NCBI GenBank assembly: GCA_963728765.1
Contig: CAVSKX010000005.1
Coordinates: forward strand, 306,722-370,721
Direction: 5' to 3'
DNA length: 64,000 nt
Origin: AC-32 sp963728765
Lineage (GTDB): Bacteria > Actinomycetota > Thermoleophilia > Gaiellales > Gaiellaceae
Each line of letters begins with the position of its first letter. The stretch's first letter is position 1. The notes under the pieces are model-generated. The model was not told the DNA's origin, ran no database searches, and worked only from the letters and a program-made list of their open reading frames with translations. Shown piece after piece: positions 1-7,958 of the stretch. A program made the position numbers and the translations under genes.

Positions 1-1281
1 ACCAACGCCGGCGGCATCAGGTCGGGCACGCTCTCGGTGATCTACCGGCCGGTCCAGCCGCAGCTTTCGCGCGACGTGACCGTCCCGGGCCTGTCCGCGC
101 ACGGGGCCTTCATCACGAGCCTCGAGACGGCGACCTTCGCGGGCGTCAAGCCGGTCAAGCCGTTCCCGCTCGTGTTCAACGGCGTCGAGCGGCCGCGCAG
201 CGACTACCCGAACATCTTCTTCCCGGCCGGGCTCGTGAACGTGAACCGCGACGTGGTCTTCGGCCAGGAGCGCGCGACCGCCGTCGTGAACATGGGCCGC
301 TTCCGCCCCGACGCCACGGGTGACACGGGCACCGAGCAGGTCGTCCGGTCGATCGGCCTCGACATCGGCTACTCGAACTCGACCGACAACACGCTCCCGC
401 AGATCACCCAGGTCGGCGCGATCAAGACCGCCACGGGCTTCACCGCGTTCGTCCGCGTCACCGACGACTCCGGTTCCCTCCACCACGTCGCGGTGCTCTG
501 GAACGACGGCGCACCGACGTGGCACGTGACCGACCTCACGCACCAGAGCGGCGACCTGTGGACGGCGCAGATCACGTCCACCGCGCTTTCGATCGTCGTG
601 GACGGCGAGGCGCAGGACGGGGCGGCCAACGTCGCCTTCAGCTTCAACAAGGCGGTCAACTTCCAGTCGACCGTGGACACGGGCAACCCGTCGATCACGA
701 TCGCCCCGCCGCTTCCGGACGCGACCTACACCCTCGACCAGCTGGTCAACGCCACGTTCGACTGCTCGGACGCGGGCGCCGTGGCGAGCTGCATCGGGCA
801 GGCGGACGTCGGCGGCCCGATCCAGAGCGGCGGCCTGCTCTTCACAGGCACCGTCGGCCCGCACACCTTCACGGTCACGGCGACCGACCTCGCCGGGAAC
901 ACCACGATCCGCACGATCAACTACACCGTCCTCTTCGGCTTCACCGGGTTCCGGGCGCCGGTCGACAACCCGCCGGTGCTGAACCTCGAGACCGCGGGTC
1001 GCACGATTCCGGTCAAGTGGGGCCTGAGGACCGCGGGCGGTGCGGCCTACACGAACCTGAACGGCGTCCAGGCGATCTTCTCGCGGCAGATCCGTTGCCC
1101 GAACGGCGGGTCGGACCCGGTCTCGGGCGACGTGCCCGTGGGCCTCTCCGGCCTCAGCATCAACGGCAGCGACTTCCAGTTCAACTGGGCGACCGACCGC
1201 AGCTGGAGCGGGACCTGCCGGCGGCTCGTCATCCGGTTGAGCGATGGCACGGCGCCGTTCGCGGACTTCAAGTTCCGGTAG
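1..1281 (+). CDS. Large secreted protein, C-terminal part, PxKF domain (5' end outside window)
   Basis: The frame is open from base 1, so this is the end of a longer gene; a GTG at 37 is only an internal codon. The visible 426 residues are rich in Thr, Val, Asp and Gly with Ig-like beta-sandwich periodicity. The C-terminal 110 residues match the PxKF pattern: 'GRTIPVKWGL' preceded by 'FTGFRAPVDNPPVLN', here with PVKW instead of PVKF. Such domains sit at the end of secreted actinobacterial proteins, for example subtilisin-like or binding proteins. The catalytic or binding part is outside the window, so the function stays open. It ends convergently with the next gene, overlapping it by 14 bases. 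Confidence 0.75.
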   Translation, partial: TNAGGIRSGTLSVIYRPVQPQLSRDVTVPGLSAHGAFITSLETATFAGVKPVKPFPLVFNGVERPRSDYPNIFFPAGLVNVNRDVVFGQERATAVVNMGRFRPDATGDTGTEQVVRSIGLDIGYSNSTDNTLPQITQVGAIKTATGFTAFVRVTDDSGSLHHVAVLWNDGAPTWHVTDLTHQSGDLWTAQITSTALSIVVDGEAQDGAANVAFSFNKAVNFQSTVDTGNPSITIAPPLPDATYTLDQLVNATFDCSDAGAVASCIGQADVGGPIQSGGLLFTGTVGPHTFTVTATDLAGNTTIRTINYTVLFGFTGFRAPVDNPPVLNLETAGRTIPVKWGLRTAGGAAYTNLNGVQAIFSRQIRCPNGGSDPVSGDVPVGLSGLSINGSDFQFNWATDRSWSGTCRRLVIRLSDGTAPFADFKFR

Positions 1282-1879
1282 AGGCTGTCCAGACCGGGTT
1301 GCCGGCCCATGCGGCCAGCCGGGCGACCGCCGTGCGCAGCTCCGCCGCGCTGAGCCGGAATGGCTCGGCGTAGGGAACCTGCGCGACCGCGGCGGCGGGG
1401 TTTCGGCCCTCGACGGCGTCGAGGACGTACCGCACCGGGAGGCCGTGGGCCACGACGAGCACCGAGGCCTCCGGCCGGTCGAGCACCTCTCCGTAGGCGG
1501 CCACGTAGCGCGCGACGGTCTGCGCGCGGCTGTCACCGCCGCCCGGCGCGGGCTCGTCGGGCCCGTGTGAGTGCGCCCAGGCGCGGTACTCGGTCAGCAG
1601 GCGTCCCTCGAACTCGCCGAAGCGAATGTCGTTCAGCTCGGCCAGCACGAGCCGCGGCACCTCGCGGCCCGCGAGCGCGAGGTCAGCGGTCTCCTGCGCG
1701 CGGAGGAACTCCGAGGTCACGCAGAGGTCGACGGCCTCGCCGGCGAGGTCGCGGCCGAGCTGCCGGGCCTGCTCGCGCCCGGCCTCGGTCAGGCCGACGG
1801 CGAGCGACGGGTCGCCGTTCGTCCGGCCGACGAGCGACAGCTCGCTCTCCCCGTGCCTCGCCAGAACGACCCGCTCCAC
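1268..1879 (-). CDS. Histidine phosphatase family protein (phosphoglycerate mutase-like)
   Basis: 203 residues, GTG start. The phosphohistidine motif RHGE lies at residues 8-11 ('VVLARHGESELS'), with a second conserved His in 'VVAHGLPVRY' near residue 140 and 'GLTEAGREQARQLG' near residue 30. This is the histidine-phosphatase/phosphoglycerate-mutase-like fold. Members dephosphorylate small metabolites or proteins through a phosphohistidine intermediate. The substrate cannot be read from sequence; cofactor-independent roles such as alpha-ribazole or sugar phosphate phosphatase are possible. It is transcribed away from the downstream tRNA-Gly. Confidence 0.85.
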   Translation of the reverse strand: MERVVLARHGESELSLVGRTNGDPSLAVGLTEAGREQARQLGRDLAGEAVDLCVTSEFLRAQETADLALAGREVPRLVLAELNDIRFGEFEGRLLTEYRAWAHSHGPDEPAPGGGDSRAQTVARYVAAYGEVLDRPEASVLVVAHGLPVRYVLDAVEGRNPAAAVAQVPYAEPFRLSAAELRTAVARLAAWAGNPVWTASTGT

Positions 1880-1948
1880 CGGCTCACCCTAATCGCGCAA
1901 ACCGACCGGCGGTTTCCGCGCTACTCCGAGGGTAGGCTTGAGCAGCGC

Positions 1949-2019
1949 GCGGGCGTAGCTCAATGGTAGAGCCCCAGCCTTCCAAGCTGGTTATGAGGGT
2001 TCGATTCCCTCCGCCCGCT
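1949..2019 (+). tRNA. tRNA-Gly (anticodon TCC)
   Basis: 71-nt cloverleaf. The acceptor GCGGGCG pairs with CGCCCGC at 2012-2018. The anticodon stem CCAGC/GCTGG encloses loop CTTCCAA (anticodon TCC, reads GGA), and the T-loop is TTCGATT. No CCA is encoded. Confidence 0.96.
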
Positions 2020-2021
2020 TC

Positions 2022-2321
2022 CTACCCGACCGGTGGATCGTCCGCGAGGGGCTCGATCGCCCCGGCCGTCGGCTCCAGCTCGCCGGACTCCAGGCCCGCC
2101 ACGATCCGCTTGGCCAGCGCCAGGGCCTCGCTCTCCTGCTCCGGGAGCAGCACCGAGTTGACCGCCGCCAGGTGCTCCTCCGCCGTGAAGAGCTCCACGT
2201 CGACGGTGCGGAGCTCCTTCCTCGCGATGTAGGAGTCCTCGGGAATGCCGATCCTGATGGTGACCTCGCGGCCGTCGGGGAGCGTCGCGGTCTTCTCGAT
2301 CGGGCGGCCGTTGAGGCTCAC
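2022..2321 (-). CDS. Small hypothetical protein (99 aa)
   Basis: The best start is GTG at 2321, giving 99 residues. The frame stays open far upstream (to 3950), but there it only mirrors the permease gene on the other strand. The protein begins 'VSLNGRPIEKTATLPDGREV' and holds a beta-rich N-terminus, an acidic helical segment ('LFTAEEHLAAVNSVLL') and an acidic, Pro-rich tail. No recognised domain or signal peptide. It lies just after tRNA-Gly on the opposite strand and is divergent from the permease start 66 bases away. Function unknown. Confidence 0.6.
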   Translation of the reverse strand: MSLNGRPIEKTATLPDGREVTIRIGIPEDSYIARKELRTVDVELFTAEEHLAAVNSVLLPEQESEALALAKRIVAGLESGELEPTAGAIEPLADDPPVG

Positions 2322-2387
2322 GCGCGGGAGGTTACTCGCGCGCGCGTGCGCATAGAAGACGTCCGACCGCTCCGCGACGATGGTGCC

Positions 2388-3449
2388 GTGATCCCGGAGC
2401 GCCTGGTCCGGTTCCAGCTGCGCACGGTCCTGTCGCTGCTCGGGACGATCATCGCCGTCGCGGTCGTGCTCGAGGTGATCTGGGTCGCCCGGCACATCCT
2501 GACCTGGATCGTGATCGCGCTTTTCCTGACACTTGCGCTCAACCCGGCGGTCGAGTGGTTCCAGAGCCATGGCCTGAAACGCCGTGGGGCGGCCGCGGCC
2601 GTCACGTTCTTGCTGGCGATCGCGTTCATCGTCGCGATCGGGTTCACGTTCGTGCCGACACTGGTGAATCAGGTCAACGACTTCGTCCAGAAGCTGCCCG
2701 ACTACGTGGACGACATCACGAAGGGTCGCGGACGGCTCGGGTTCCTCGAGACGAAGTACCACATCCAGGAGCGGATCAGGGATGCCGTGAGCAAGGGTGG
2801 GGCGACCAGGGTGCTCGGCCTGTCGGGAGTGGCCATCAACGTCGCCAAGGGCGTGATCACGATTGTGGTCGCGACCGTGACGATCATCTTCATGACCTTC
2901 TTCATGCTGCTCGAGGGACCGGTGTGGGTGGAGCGGTTCTACGGGGCGCTGCCGGCCGAGTCGCAGCCCCGCTGGCGCAAGGTAGGCCACGACATCTACC
3001 GGACGGTCGGGGGCTACGTCACCGGAAACCTGCTGATCAGCCTGGTCGCGGGCGGCTCGACGACGATCGTGCTCCTGATCCTCGGCGTCCCGTACGCGGT
3101 CGCGCTCGGGCTGATCGTCGCGATCCTCGACCTCATTCCGCTGGCGGGCGCGACGATCGCGGCGATCCTGATCGGCATCGTCGCCTTCCTCCACTCGGTT
3201 CCGGCCGGGATCATCGTGATCGTCTTCTTCATCCTCTACCAGCAGGTCGAGAACCACCTCCTGCAGCCCCTGGTCTATGGGCGGACGGTGCAGCTCTCGC
3301 CGCTCACGGTCCTGATCTCGATCCTGATCGGAGCCGAGCTGGCAGGCGTCGTCGGCGCGCTCGGCGCCATTCCCGTTGCGGGCTCGATCCAGGTGCTCCT
3401 CCTCGACTGGCGACAGCACCGGCACGAGCACGCCGCCACCGCGCTCTGA
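2388..3449 (+). CDS. AI-2E family transporter / permease
   Basis: 353 residues from the GTG at 2388, chosen because it places the first membrane helix about 10 residues in; the frame extends upstream but that part mirrors the opposite gene. About eight hydrophobic segments are visible: two at residues 13-50, one at 65-85, a cytoplasmic or extracellular stretch 90-155 ('LVNQVNDFVQKLPDYV'), then the paired helices and conserved 'QQVENHLLQPLVYGRTVQLS' typical of the family. Members export AI-2, other small molecules or protons/sodium; the name does not fix the substrate. Likely monocistronic, ending 50 bases before the CAP-domain gene. Confidence 0.9.
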   Translation: MIPERLVRFQLRTVLSLLGTIIAVAVVLEVIWVARHILTWIVIALFLTLALNPAVEWFQSHGLKRRGAAAAVTFLLAIAFIVAIGFTFVPTLVNQVNDFVQKLPDYVDDITKGRGRLGFLETKYHIQERIRDAVSKGGATRVLGLSGVAINVAKGVITIVVATVTIIFMTFFMLLEGPVWVERFYGALPAESQPRWRKVGHDIYRTVGGYVTGNLLISLVAGGSTTIVLLILGVPYAVALGLIVAILDLIPLAGATIAAILIGIVAFLHSVPAGIIVIVFFILYQQVENHLLQPLVYGRTVQLSPLTVLISILIGAELAGVVGALGAIPVAGSIQVLLLDWRQHRHEHAATAL

Positions 3450-3500
3450 TCCCTCGTTCGGTGGATTGCCGCCCGCGCCCGGCGGGCCGATCGCGTGTGT

Positions 3501-4028
3501 ATGGGACGGGTCCTCGCGCTGCTGGCCGCTGCTCTCGTCGTCGCGGTCGCGCCGTCGGCCGGCTCGGCGCGCCCGAGCGGCACACAAACCCGTGCGACGC
3601 GGCTGCAGGTCGCGCTCCTGGCCCAGATCAACTCCTTCCGCGCCGCCCACGGCCTCGCCCGGCTGCGGGTCTCGGGCGGCCTGACCGCCGCCGCGAACGC
3701 CCACTCCACCCAGATGGCGCGGCTCGGCTTCTTCAGCCACAACTCGGCAAACGGCCAGTCGTTCTCGCGGCGGATCGCGCGGTCGTACTCGGCGCGCGGG
3801 TTCCGCAGCTGGTCGGTCGGCGAGAACCTCGTCTGGGGCGGCCCGGACATCGCCCCCGCGCGCGCCTTGAGGGCGTGGCTCTCGAGCCCGCCACACCGTG
3901 CGAACCTGCTGACCGCGCGCTGGCGCGAGGTCGGCCTCGCCGCCGTCCACTCGACGAGCGCCCCCGGCGTCTACGGCGGCTACCCGGCGACCGTCGTCAC
4001 CGTCGACTTCGGCGCCCGGAGCCGGTGA
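3501..4028 (+). CDS. Secreted CAP-domain (SCP/PR-1-like) protein
   Basis: 175 residues from ATG 3501 (an in-frame GTG lies at 3495). An N-terminal signal peptide ('VLALLAAALVVAVAPSAGSA') is followed by a CAP domain: 'INSFRAAHGLARLRVS', 'HSTQMARLGFFSHN', 'SVGENLVWG' and 'AWLSSPPHRANLLTARW', giving the two conserved His and Glu of the CAP cavity. Bacterial CAP proteins of the YkwD type are secreted and of uncertain function, often stress or sporulation associated. The stop codon is embedded in the stem of the structured repeat that starts at 4024. Confidence 0.88.
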   Translation: MGRVLALLAAALVVAVAPSAGSARPSGTQTRATRLQVALLAQINSFRAAHGLARLRVSGGLTAAANAHSTQMARLGFFSHNSANGQSFSRRIARSYSARGFRSWSVGENLVWGGPDIAPARALRAWLSSPPHRANLLTARWREVGLAAVHSTSAPGVYGGYPATVVTVDFGARSR

Positions 4029-4117
4029 AGGTCCGGCCGCTTCGCGGCCATGATGACTTTCACCGGGTTGCCGTCCTAGAGCGTGAGCGAGCCGCAGCCG
4101 CGCATGTCGGCTGCGGC
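4024..4117 (+). repeat. Three-hairpin element, copy 1 of 2 (family B)
   Basis: An outer 10-bp stem (4024-4033 with 4055-4064) encloses a 6-bp hairpin (4035-4040 with 4044-4049, loop TTC). A 10-bp stem follows at 4091-4100 with 4108-4117. The outer stem includes the stop codon of the CAP gene. A second copy at 16908-17004 keeps the same three stems with compensating base changes. Confidence 0.7.
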
Positions 4118-4161
4118 GGCGAGACGGAGTTCAGCCCGAACCGGCGCTACGCTTGGCGAAC

Positions 4162-4233
4162 GCGCCTGTAGCTCAGTGGAAGAGCGACGGCCTTCTAAGC
4201 CGTTGGTCGGAGGTTCGAATCCTCCCAGGCGCA
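4162..4233 (+). tRNA. tRNA-Arg (anticodon TCT)
   Basis: Acceptor GCGCCTG (4162-4168) pairs with CAGGCGC (4226-4232). The anticodon stem ACGGC/GCCGT encloses CTTCTAA (anticodon TCT, reads AGA). T-loop TTCGAAT; no encoded CCA. Confidence 0.96.
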
Positions 4234-4304
4234 TTCCGCCTCAAGCCGCGCCAAACGCTCGTGGCCCTGAGGGAAAACCGCGGCTCCTTGCCTACGATGC
4301 GGTC

Positions 4305-4520
4305 ATGAATCCCGTGAAGAAGCTGATGTCCTGGTGGCGAGGACCTACCGACCCGGAGACGGTAGCCTCGGAGGCCGAGGCTCAACGTCTGCAAGCAGAT
4401 CGCCAGATGATCAGACACTCGCAAAACACCGTGGCGAAGCAAACCGGCAGCTCCCTCCTCGCCGCTCCCACGCCGGACGTCCTCGATCCGGCTAGCGACC
4501 ATAGCCGCGACTCCCGTTAG
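4305..4520 (+). CDS. Small hypothetical protein (71 aa)
   Basis: ATG at 4305, start 'MNPVKKLMSWWRGPTDPE', followed by a charged, Gln/Ala-rich helical segment ('EAEAQRLQADRQMIRH') and a polar tail. The frame continues upstream through the tRNA, so the ATG after the tRNA is the first credible start. No signal peptide, transmembrane segment or known domain. It follows tRNA-Arg by 71 bases and precedes another tiny gene. Function unknown. Confidence 0.5.
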   Translation: MNPVKKLMSWWRGPTDPETVASEAEAQRLQADRQMIRHSQNTVAKQTGSSLLAAPTPDVLDPASDHSRDSR

Positions 4521-4576
4521 CCCTTCCGTCCCGCTCGGAAGGAGCTAGAGCCGCCGGGCGGATCAGGATCGCCGTC

Positions 4577-4738
4577 GTGGATGCGGGCTGGATCGCGGTA
4601 GCGATCTACTTGGCCGTCCTGGCGGTCATCGTGTTCGCCGTCGCGCGAGGAATGTGGCGCATCTGGCGAGGCGAGCCCGAGTCGGAGGGCGGGGGCTCCT
4701 ACGGGCGGCAACTCTTCGCCCGCCGCCAGAAGAGCTAG
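4577..4738 (+). CDS. Very small single-pass membrane protein (53 aa)
   Basis: GTG start at 4577, 53 residues. One hydrophobic helix ('WIAVAIYLAVLAVIVFAVAR') is followed by a basic/polar cytoplasmic tail ending 'QLFARRQKS'. The positive-inside arrangement fits a bitopic membrane peptide. There is no strong ribosome binding site directly upstream; an AAGGAG at about 4540 is too far. Support is the clean helix and the in-frame stop just before the convergent gene. Confidence 0.45.
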   Translation: MDAGWIAVAIYLAVLAVIVFAVARGMWRIWRGEPESEGGGSYGRQLFARRQKS

Positions 4739-4765
4739 CCGGCCCGGTGTCCGAAGCGGCGCCCG

Positions 4766-5119
4766 TCAGGCAGCGGCGCGGAGCGCCTGCAACCAGGGCT
4801 TGGCGGCCTTTCGGCCCTCGAAGAAGCTCTTGGCGTTCTCGATGGTCGCCTCGTCCTGGTCGCTGCCCTTGAGCATCGCGTCCCGCCCGGTGAACGGGTC
4901 GTAGAACCAGAAGTACAGCTTGCCGCCGCCGACGATCAGTTCGAAGCCGGCTCCCAGCATCGAGCGCGGGAAGCGGAGCTCGATGTCGGACAGGCTCGAG
5001 GACCAGGTGCCACCCTCGCCGCGAACCGTGAGCGCCCCGCCTTCGAGGCCCAGGATCCGTTCCTCGGCCTGCTGAAACGGGCTGTACCGCTTCGTTGCGA
5101 TCCAGACGTGTGTCTCCAT
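4766..5119 (-). CDS. Small protein resembling a bacterial PH-like fold
   Basis: ATG at 5119 gives 117 residues: 'METHVWIATKRYSPFQ', then alternating beta strands ('LGLEGGALTVRGEGGTW', 'LSDIELRFPRSMLGAGFELI', 'GKLYFWFYDPFTG') and a C-terminal helix. The strand-rich body with a terminal helix resembles bacterial pleckstrin-homology-like modules, but I do not recognise a named family. There is no Shine-Dalgarno before this ATG. The frame is open further upstream (TTG at 5338), where it reads like an acetyltransferase fragment, so a longer fused product cannot be excluded. Confidence 0.55.
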   Translation of the reverse strand: METHVWIATKRYSPFQQAEERILGLEGGALTVRGEGGTWSSSLSDIELRFPRSMLGAGFELIVGGGKLYFWFYDPFTGRDAMLKGSDQDEATIENAKSFFEGRKAAKPWLQALRAAA

Positions 5120-5395
5120 GCAAACGGGACGGAGCGGCACACGCAGATCTTCCTCGCGGCGCTGGCGCTTGTACGCGTCCGCCGTGCCAACGAAGTTGAT
5201 GAACAGGCGAATGGCCGAGAGGTCACGCTGCCCCTGCCGGCGCGGGGTCTCGGCCGGACGCTGAAGGCTCGCCTCCAGGTATCCGGCGACGGCTCCGTCG
5301 TCCTCGGCGACGAGCGCCAGCGTGTCAGCCCCCTCCAAGCTGTCTCGCGGGCATGTGGTAGGCGTTGTGCGGGCAAGTGCCCACGAACCCGCTGG
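5120..5395 (-). pseudogene. Possible GNAT acetyltransferase remnant
   Basis: In frame with and directly upstream of the PH-like gene, the translation contains 'ALVAEDDGAVAGYLEASLQ' and 'FVGTADAYKRQ'. These recall the beta4 strand ('vAe.dG.vvGyl') and the start of the acetyl-CoA loop ('ayrrqGvG') of GNAT enzymes. The GxG loop and everything after it are missing, and a stop at 5396-5398 cuts the N-terminus. This may be an acetyltransferase cut by deletion and fused to the next gene. The assignment rests on short motifs. Confidence 0.35.
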
Positions 5396-5421
5396 TCAGG
5401 CGCGGACTGCTCCGGGCGCGC

Positions 5422-5586
5422 TCAGCTACTGCGTTCGAGCTGCTCGATGCGGCGCTTGACGCGCGCGATCTGCCTCTGGGTAGCCATACGGCTCCAGCTG
5501 AACGGGCGCGCAGCCCCGAGCTGCCGGTAGAGGTCGGCCAGCTCACGCCGGGCGGCTTCGAGCTGCGGATCGGGCTGGCTCGCCAT
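5422..5586 (-). CDS. Small helical protein (54 aa)
   Basis: ATG at 5586, 54 residues, beginning 'MASQPDPQLEAARRELADLY' and ending in a basic/acidic amphipathic helix ('RQIARVKRRIEQLERSS') that could form a short coiled coil. Codon use matches the neighbours (GC-rich third positions). No known domain. Its helical, Arg/Glu-rich composition resembles other tiny proteins in this window (16380-16580, 45624-45821). Function unknown. Confidence 0.55.
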   Translation of the reverse strand: MASQPDPQLEAARRELADLYRQLGAARPFSWSRMATQRQIARVKRRIEQLERSS

Positions 5587-5645
5587 CGCTTCGCACTCTA
5601 CGCGGCCGGGGTTCCCAAGGACGCGACGTGGGTAGGACGCGGGCT

Positions 5646-5936
5646 ATGGGAATCATCATCAGCCTGATCCTGGTGGCCTTCGGGGCGATCCTGAGCTGGG
5701 CGGTCCAGACCGAGGGCCGGACCGTCGACCCGCAGGTCGTCGGCGTGATCCTGATGGTCCTCGGGATCGTCGTCTTACTGATCTCGCTCGTGCTCTGGCG
5801 GACGTGGTGGGGCGCGGGCTTCTGGGCGGGACCCGCCTACGACGAACCGCCGGGTGTGAGGCGGCGCGTTTACCGACCGACCCGATGGCGCACGACCTAC
5901 GTCGAGGAAGAGCCGCCACCACCGCCGGCGCCCTAG
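5646..5936 (+). CDS. DUF6458-like small membrane protein
   Basis: ATG at 5646 gives 96 residues starting 'MGIIISLILVAFGAILSWAV'; a GTG at 5628 is in frame but adds an unlikely hydrophilic start. There are two hydrophobic helices (residues 2-20 and 34-55), then an aromatic/Gly stretch and a basic, Pro-rich tail ending 'EEEPPPPPAP'. The two-helix layout with a first helix starting at MGI matches small actinobacterial proteins of the DUF6458 type. Role unknown. Confidence 0.65.
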   Translation: MGIIISLILVAFGAILSWAVQTEGRTVDPQVVGVILMVLGIVVLLISLVLWRTWWGAGFWAGPAYDEPPGVRRRVYRPTRWRTTYVEEEPPPPPAP

Positions 5937-5965
5937 GCGTCGCGAACACGAGGAAAGGAGTCACC

Positions 5966-6550
5966 GTGGCAGACAAGTTGCAGGGCAAGCGTGTGGCGTT
6001 CCTCGCCACCGACATGGTCGAGCAGGTCGAGCTGACGGAGCCGTGGAAGGCCGTGAAGGACGCGGGCGGCACGCCCGAGCTCGTCTCGCTGAAGGAAGGC
6101 GAGATCCAGGGCTTCAACCACTACGACAAGGCCGACACGTTCAAGGTCGACCGCACCGTCGAGGAGGCGCGGGCCGAGGACTACGACGCGCTGGTCATCC
6201 CCGGCGGCGTCGGCAATCCCGACACGATGCGAACGGACGAGAACGCCGTCCGGCTCGTTCGCGACTTCTTCGAGCAGGGCAAGCCGGTCGGCGTGATCTG
6301 CCACGGGCCGTGGATGCTGGTCGAGGCCGGCGTCGTGCGCGGCCGCAAGGTCACCTCGTGGCCGTCGCTCCAGACCGACATCCGCAACGCCGGCGGCGAC
6401 TGGGTCGACCAGCAGGTCGTGGTCGACGACGGTCTCGTCACGAGCCGCAAGCCCGACGACCTGCCCGCCTTCAACGAGAAGATCCTCGAGGAGTTCGGCG
6501 AGGGCCGCCACGAGCAGCAAGCCGCCTCCGTGCGGGCCGACAAGACCTGA
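5966..6550 (+). CDS. DJ-1/PfpI family protein (type 1 glutamine amidotransferase-like)
   Basis: GTG start at 5966, fixed by the strong ribosome binding site AAAGGAG at 5954-5960; 194 residues. The nucleophile elbow 'GVICHGPWMLVEAG' carries the catalytic Cys, 'LVIPGGVGNPDTMR' the conserved Gly loop, and 'RKVTSWPSLQTDIRNAGG' the typical PfpI region. The family includes stress-induced proteases, deglycases and hydratases; which activity applies cannot be decided. Cytoplasmic. Preceded by the DUF6458-like gene on the same strand. Confidence 0.9.
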   Translation: MADKLQGKRVAFLATDMVEQVELTEPWKAVKDAGGTPELVSLKEGEIQGFNHYDKADTFKVDRTVEEARAEDYDALVIPGGVGNPDTMRTDENAVRLVRDFFEQGKPVGVICHGPWMLVEAGVVRGRKVTSWPSLQTDIRNAGGDWVDQQVVVDDGLVTSRKPDDLPAFNEKILEEFGEGRHEQQAASVRADKT

Positions 6551-6559
6551 CGTCGGTTC

Positions 6560-7909
6560 TTAGGTCACCGGTGTGCGCAGCAGCGCGGCGTAGGGCACGC
6601 CGGTCTTCGGCTGCGCATAGACGGCGCGATAGAGCAGCGGCCGCAGCGGGTGCTTATCGGTGAACGTGAACGAACCGTCGCGAGCCGGGGTGACGGCGCC
6701 GGCGAGCGATCGCGCCGCGCCCGGGCGCTCGCGGTAGATCGTGACGCGGCCTGCGGTGTAGCCGAGTACGCGGCCGCTGAGCCGAACGCTCCCGTTTGCC
6801 TGGTCGGCGGCCGTGAGCCGGACGCGCGGGGCCGTGCTCGGCGACGCCCGGAACCAGCTCAGGCCGCGCGGCTGGGCCAGGAGCAGGTCGCGCGAGCCGG
6901 CTCCCCTCGAAGCTACGCCGGCGAGCCAGCCGTCGAGCTCCGTCTTCGTGGTCCGCGACGCGACCGTGCCTGCCCAGGTGACTGCGCGGCTGTCGAGACC
7001 CAGCTGGGCGGCCGCGACCCACTCGTTCGCTCCCACGACCACGCCGGAGGCGGAAGCGGCGAGGCTCGTCGTCACGGCGCGGGTCAGCACCATGTCGGAC
7101 TCGATCGTCCGGCCGTTGGCGGCCAGCAGCACGGGGTACTCGCCGGTGCCGAGCAGCGCTTGCGACCAGGCGGCGTAGACGGTTCCCGCGGGCCCGACGG
7201 CGGTCAGGAGCGGCCCGACGGGGAAGTCGCCGATGCCGCTGTCGAGGAACTGGCCGCTCCAGCCGCGCCGCTGTGCCCGCGGGCCCCACTCGATCGTGCC
7301 GACGGCCCCCTCGTAGCCGTAGGTCTCGATCACGTGGAGCGCCCCGCGGGTGAAGACCGGCGCTGCGGGAGGCGCGACGTGGCTCTTCGGGAAGCCCTCG
7401 TGGGTGATCTGCTGGGTCCGGGCGCGGCCGCTGCGATCGAGGCGCGAGACCACAAGGATGCTCTTGTGCGTCTCCCGGCTCCAGCGTGTGTACGCGACCG
7501 CGGCCAGGCCGTTCTTCGGCTCGAGGGCGAGCCCCGGCCAGCCGAAGGTCGTCCCGACGGGAAGGCGTCCCCCGAGCTGCGTCACCGCCCAGCCGGGCCC
7601 CGCCTGGCGCACGAGCAGCAGCCGCCGCGCGTCGGCCGTCCGCACGAGCGCCACCGTCCCGGCGGCACCCGCCTCGAGCGCCACCACCGTCGAGCCGCGC
7701 GAGACCGATGCGGGCCGGGTCGTCCGCCAGCGGTTCGCACCGGTCCGTGTCGCAATCGCAAGCGAGGTGCCCCGCACGTAGGCCACGACCGGCTTGCCCG
7801 AGCGCGGCATCGCCAGCTGGCCGTCCTGCACGCCGGGGGCAACGACTTCCGCCGACGCGCTACCCGCAAGCACGAGCGAGAGCGCACCGGCCAGCAGGAG
7901 CCTTCTCAC
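6560..7909 (-). CDS. Secreted hypothetical protein, beta-propeller-like
   Basis: 449 residues. A signal peptide ('LLLAGALSLVLAGSASA') is followed by repeated short beta strands with 'AVAYTRWSRETHKS', 'TVYAAWSQALLGTGEYPVLL' and similar blocks. The 40-60 residue spacing looks like a WD/exo-alpha-sialidase-like propeller without a recognisable Asp-box. The C-terminal 80 residues form an Ig-like domain ('VRLSGRVLGYTAGRVTIYRE'). Cell-surface or secreted; no catalytic motif. Convergent with the PfpI gene, 9 bases apart. Confidence 0.65.
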   Translation of the reverse strand: MRRLLLAGALSLVLAGSASAEVVAPGVQDGQLAMPRSGKPVVAYVRGTSLAIATRTGANRWRTTRPASVSRGSTVVALEAGAAGTVALVRTADARRLLLVRQAGPGWAVTQLGGRLPVGTTFGWPGLALEPKNGLAAVAYTRWSRETHKSILVVSRLDRSGRARTQQITHEGFPKSHVAPPAAPVFTRGALHVIETYGYEGAVGTIEWGPRAQRRGWSGQFLDSGIGDFPVGPLLTAVGPAGTVYAAWSQALLGTGEYPVLLAANGRTIESDMVLTRAVTTSLAASASGVVVGANEWVAAAQLGLDSRAVTWAGTVASRTTKTELDGWLAGVASRGAGSRDLLLAQPRGLSWFRASPSTAPRVRLTAADQANGSVRLSGRVLGYTAGRVTIYRERPGAARSLAGAVTPARDGSFTFTDKHPLRPLLYRAVYAQPKTGVPYAALLRTPVT

Positions 7910-7958
7910 TCCCGCGAGCCTACCGCTAGCGGCGGCGCGGGGCCACGCGCCCCTCGGC

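Noticed and set aside
2322..3950. Long open frame on the minus strand upstream of the 99-residue gene
   Set aside because: It mirrors the permease and CAP genes on the plus strand; composition is Arg/Asp-rich low complexity typical of antisense frames in GC-rich DNA.
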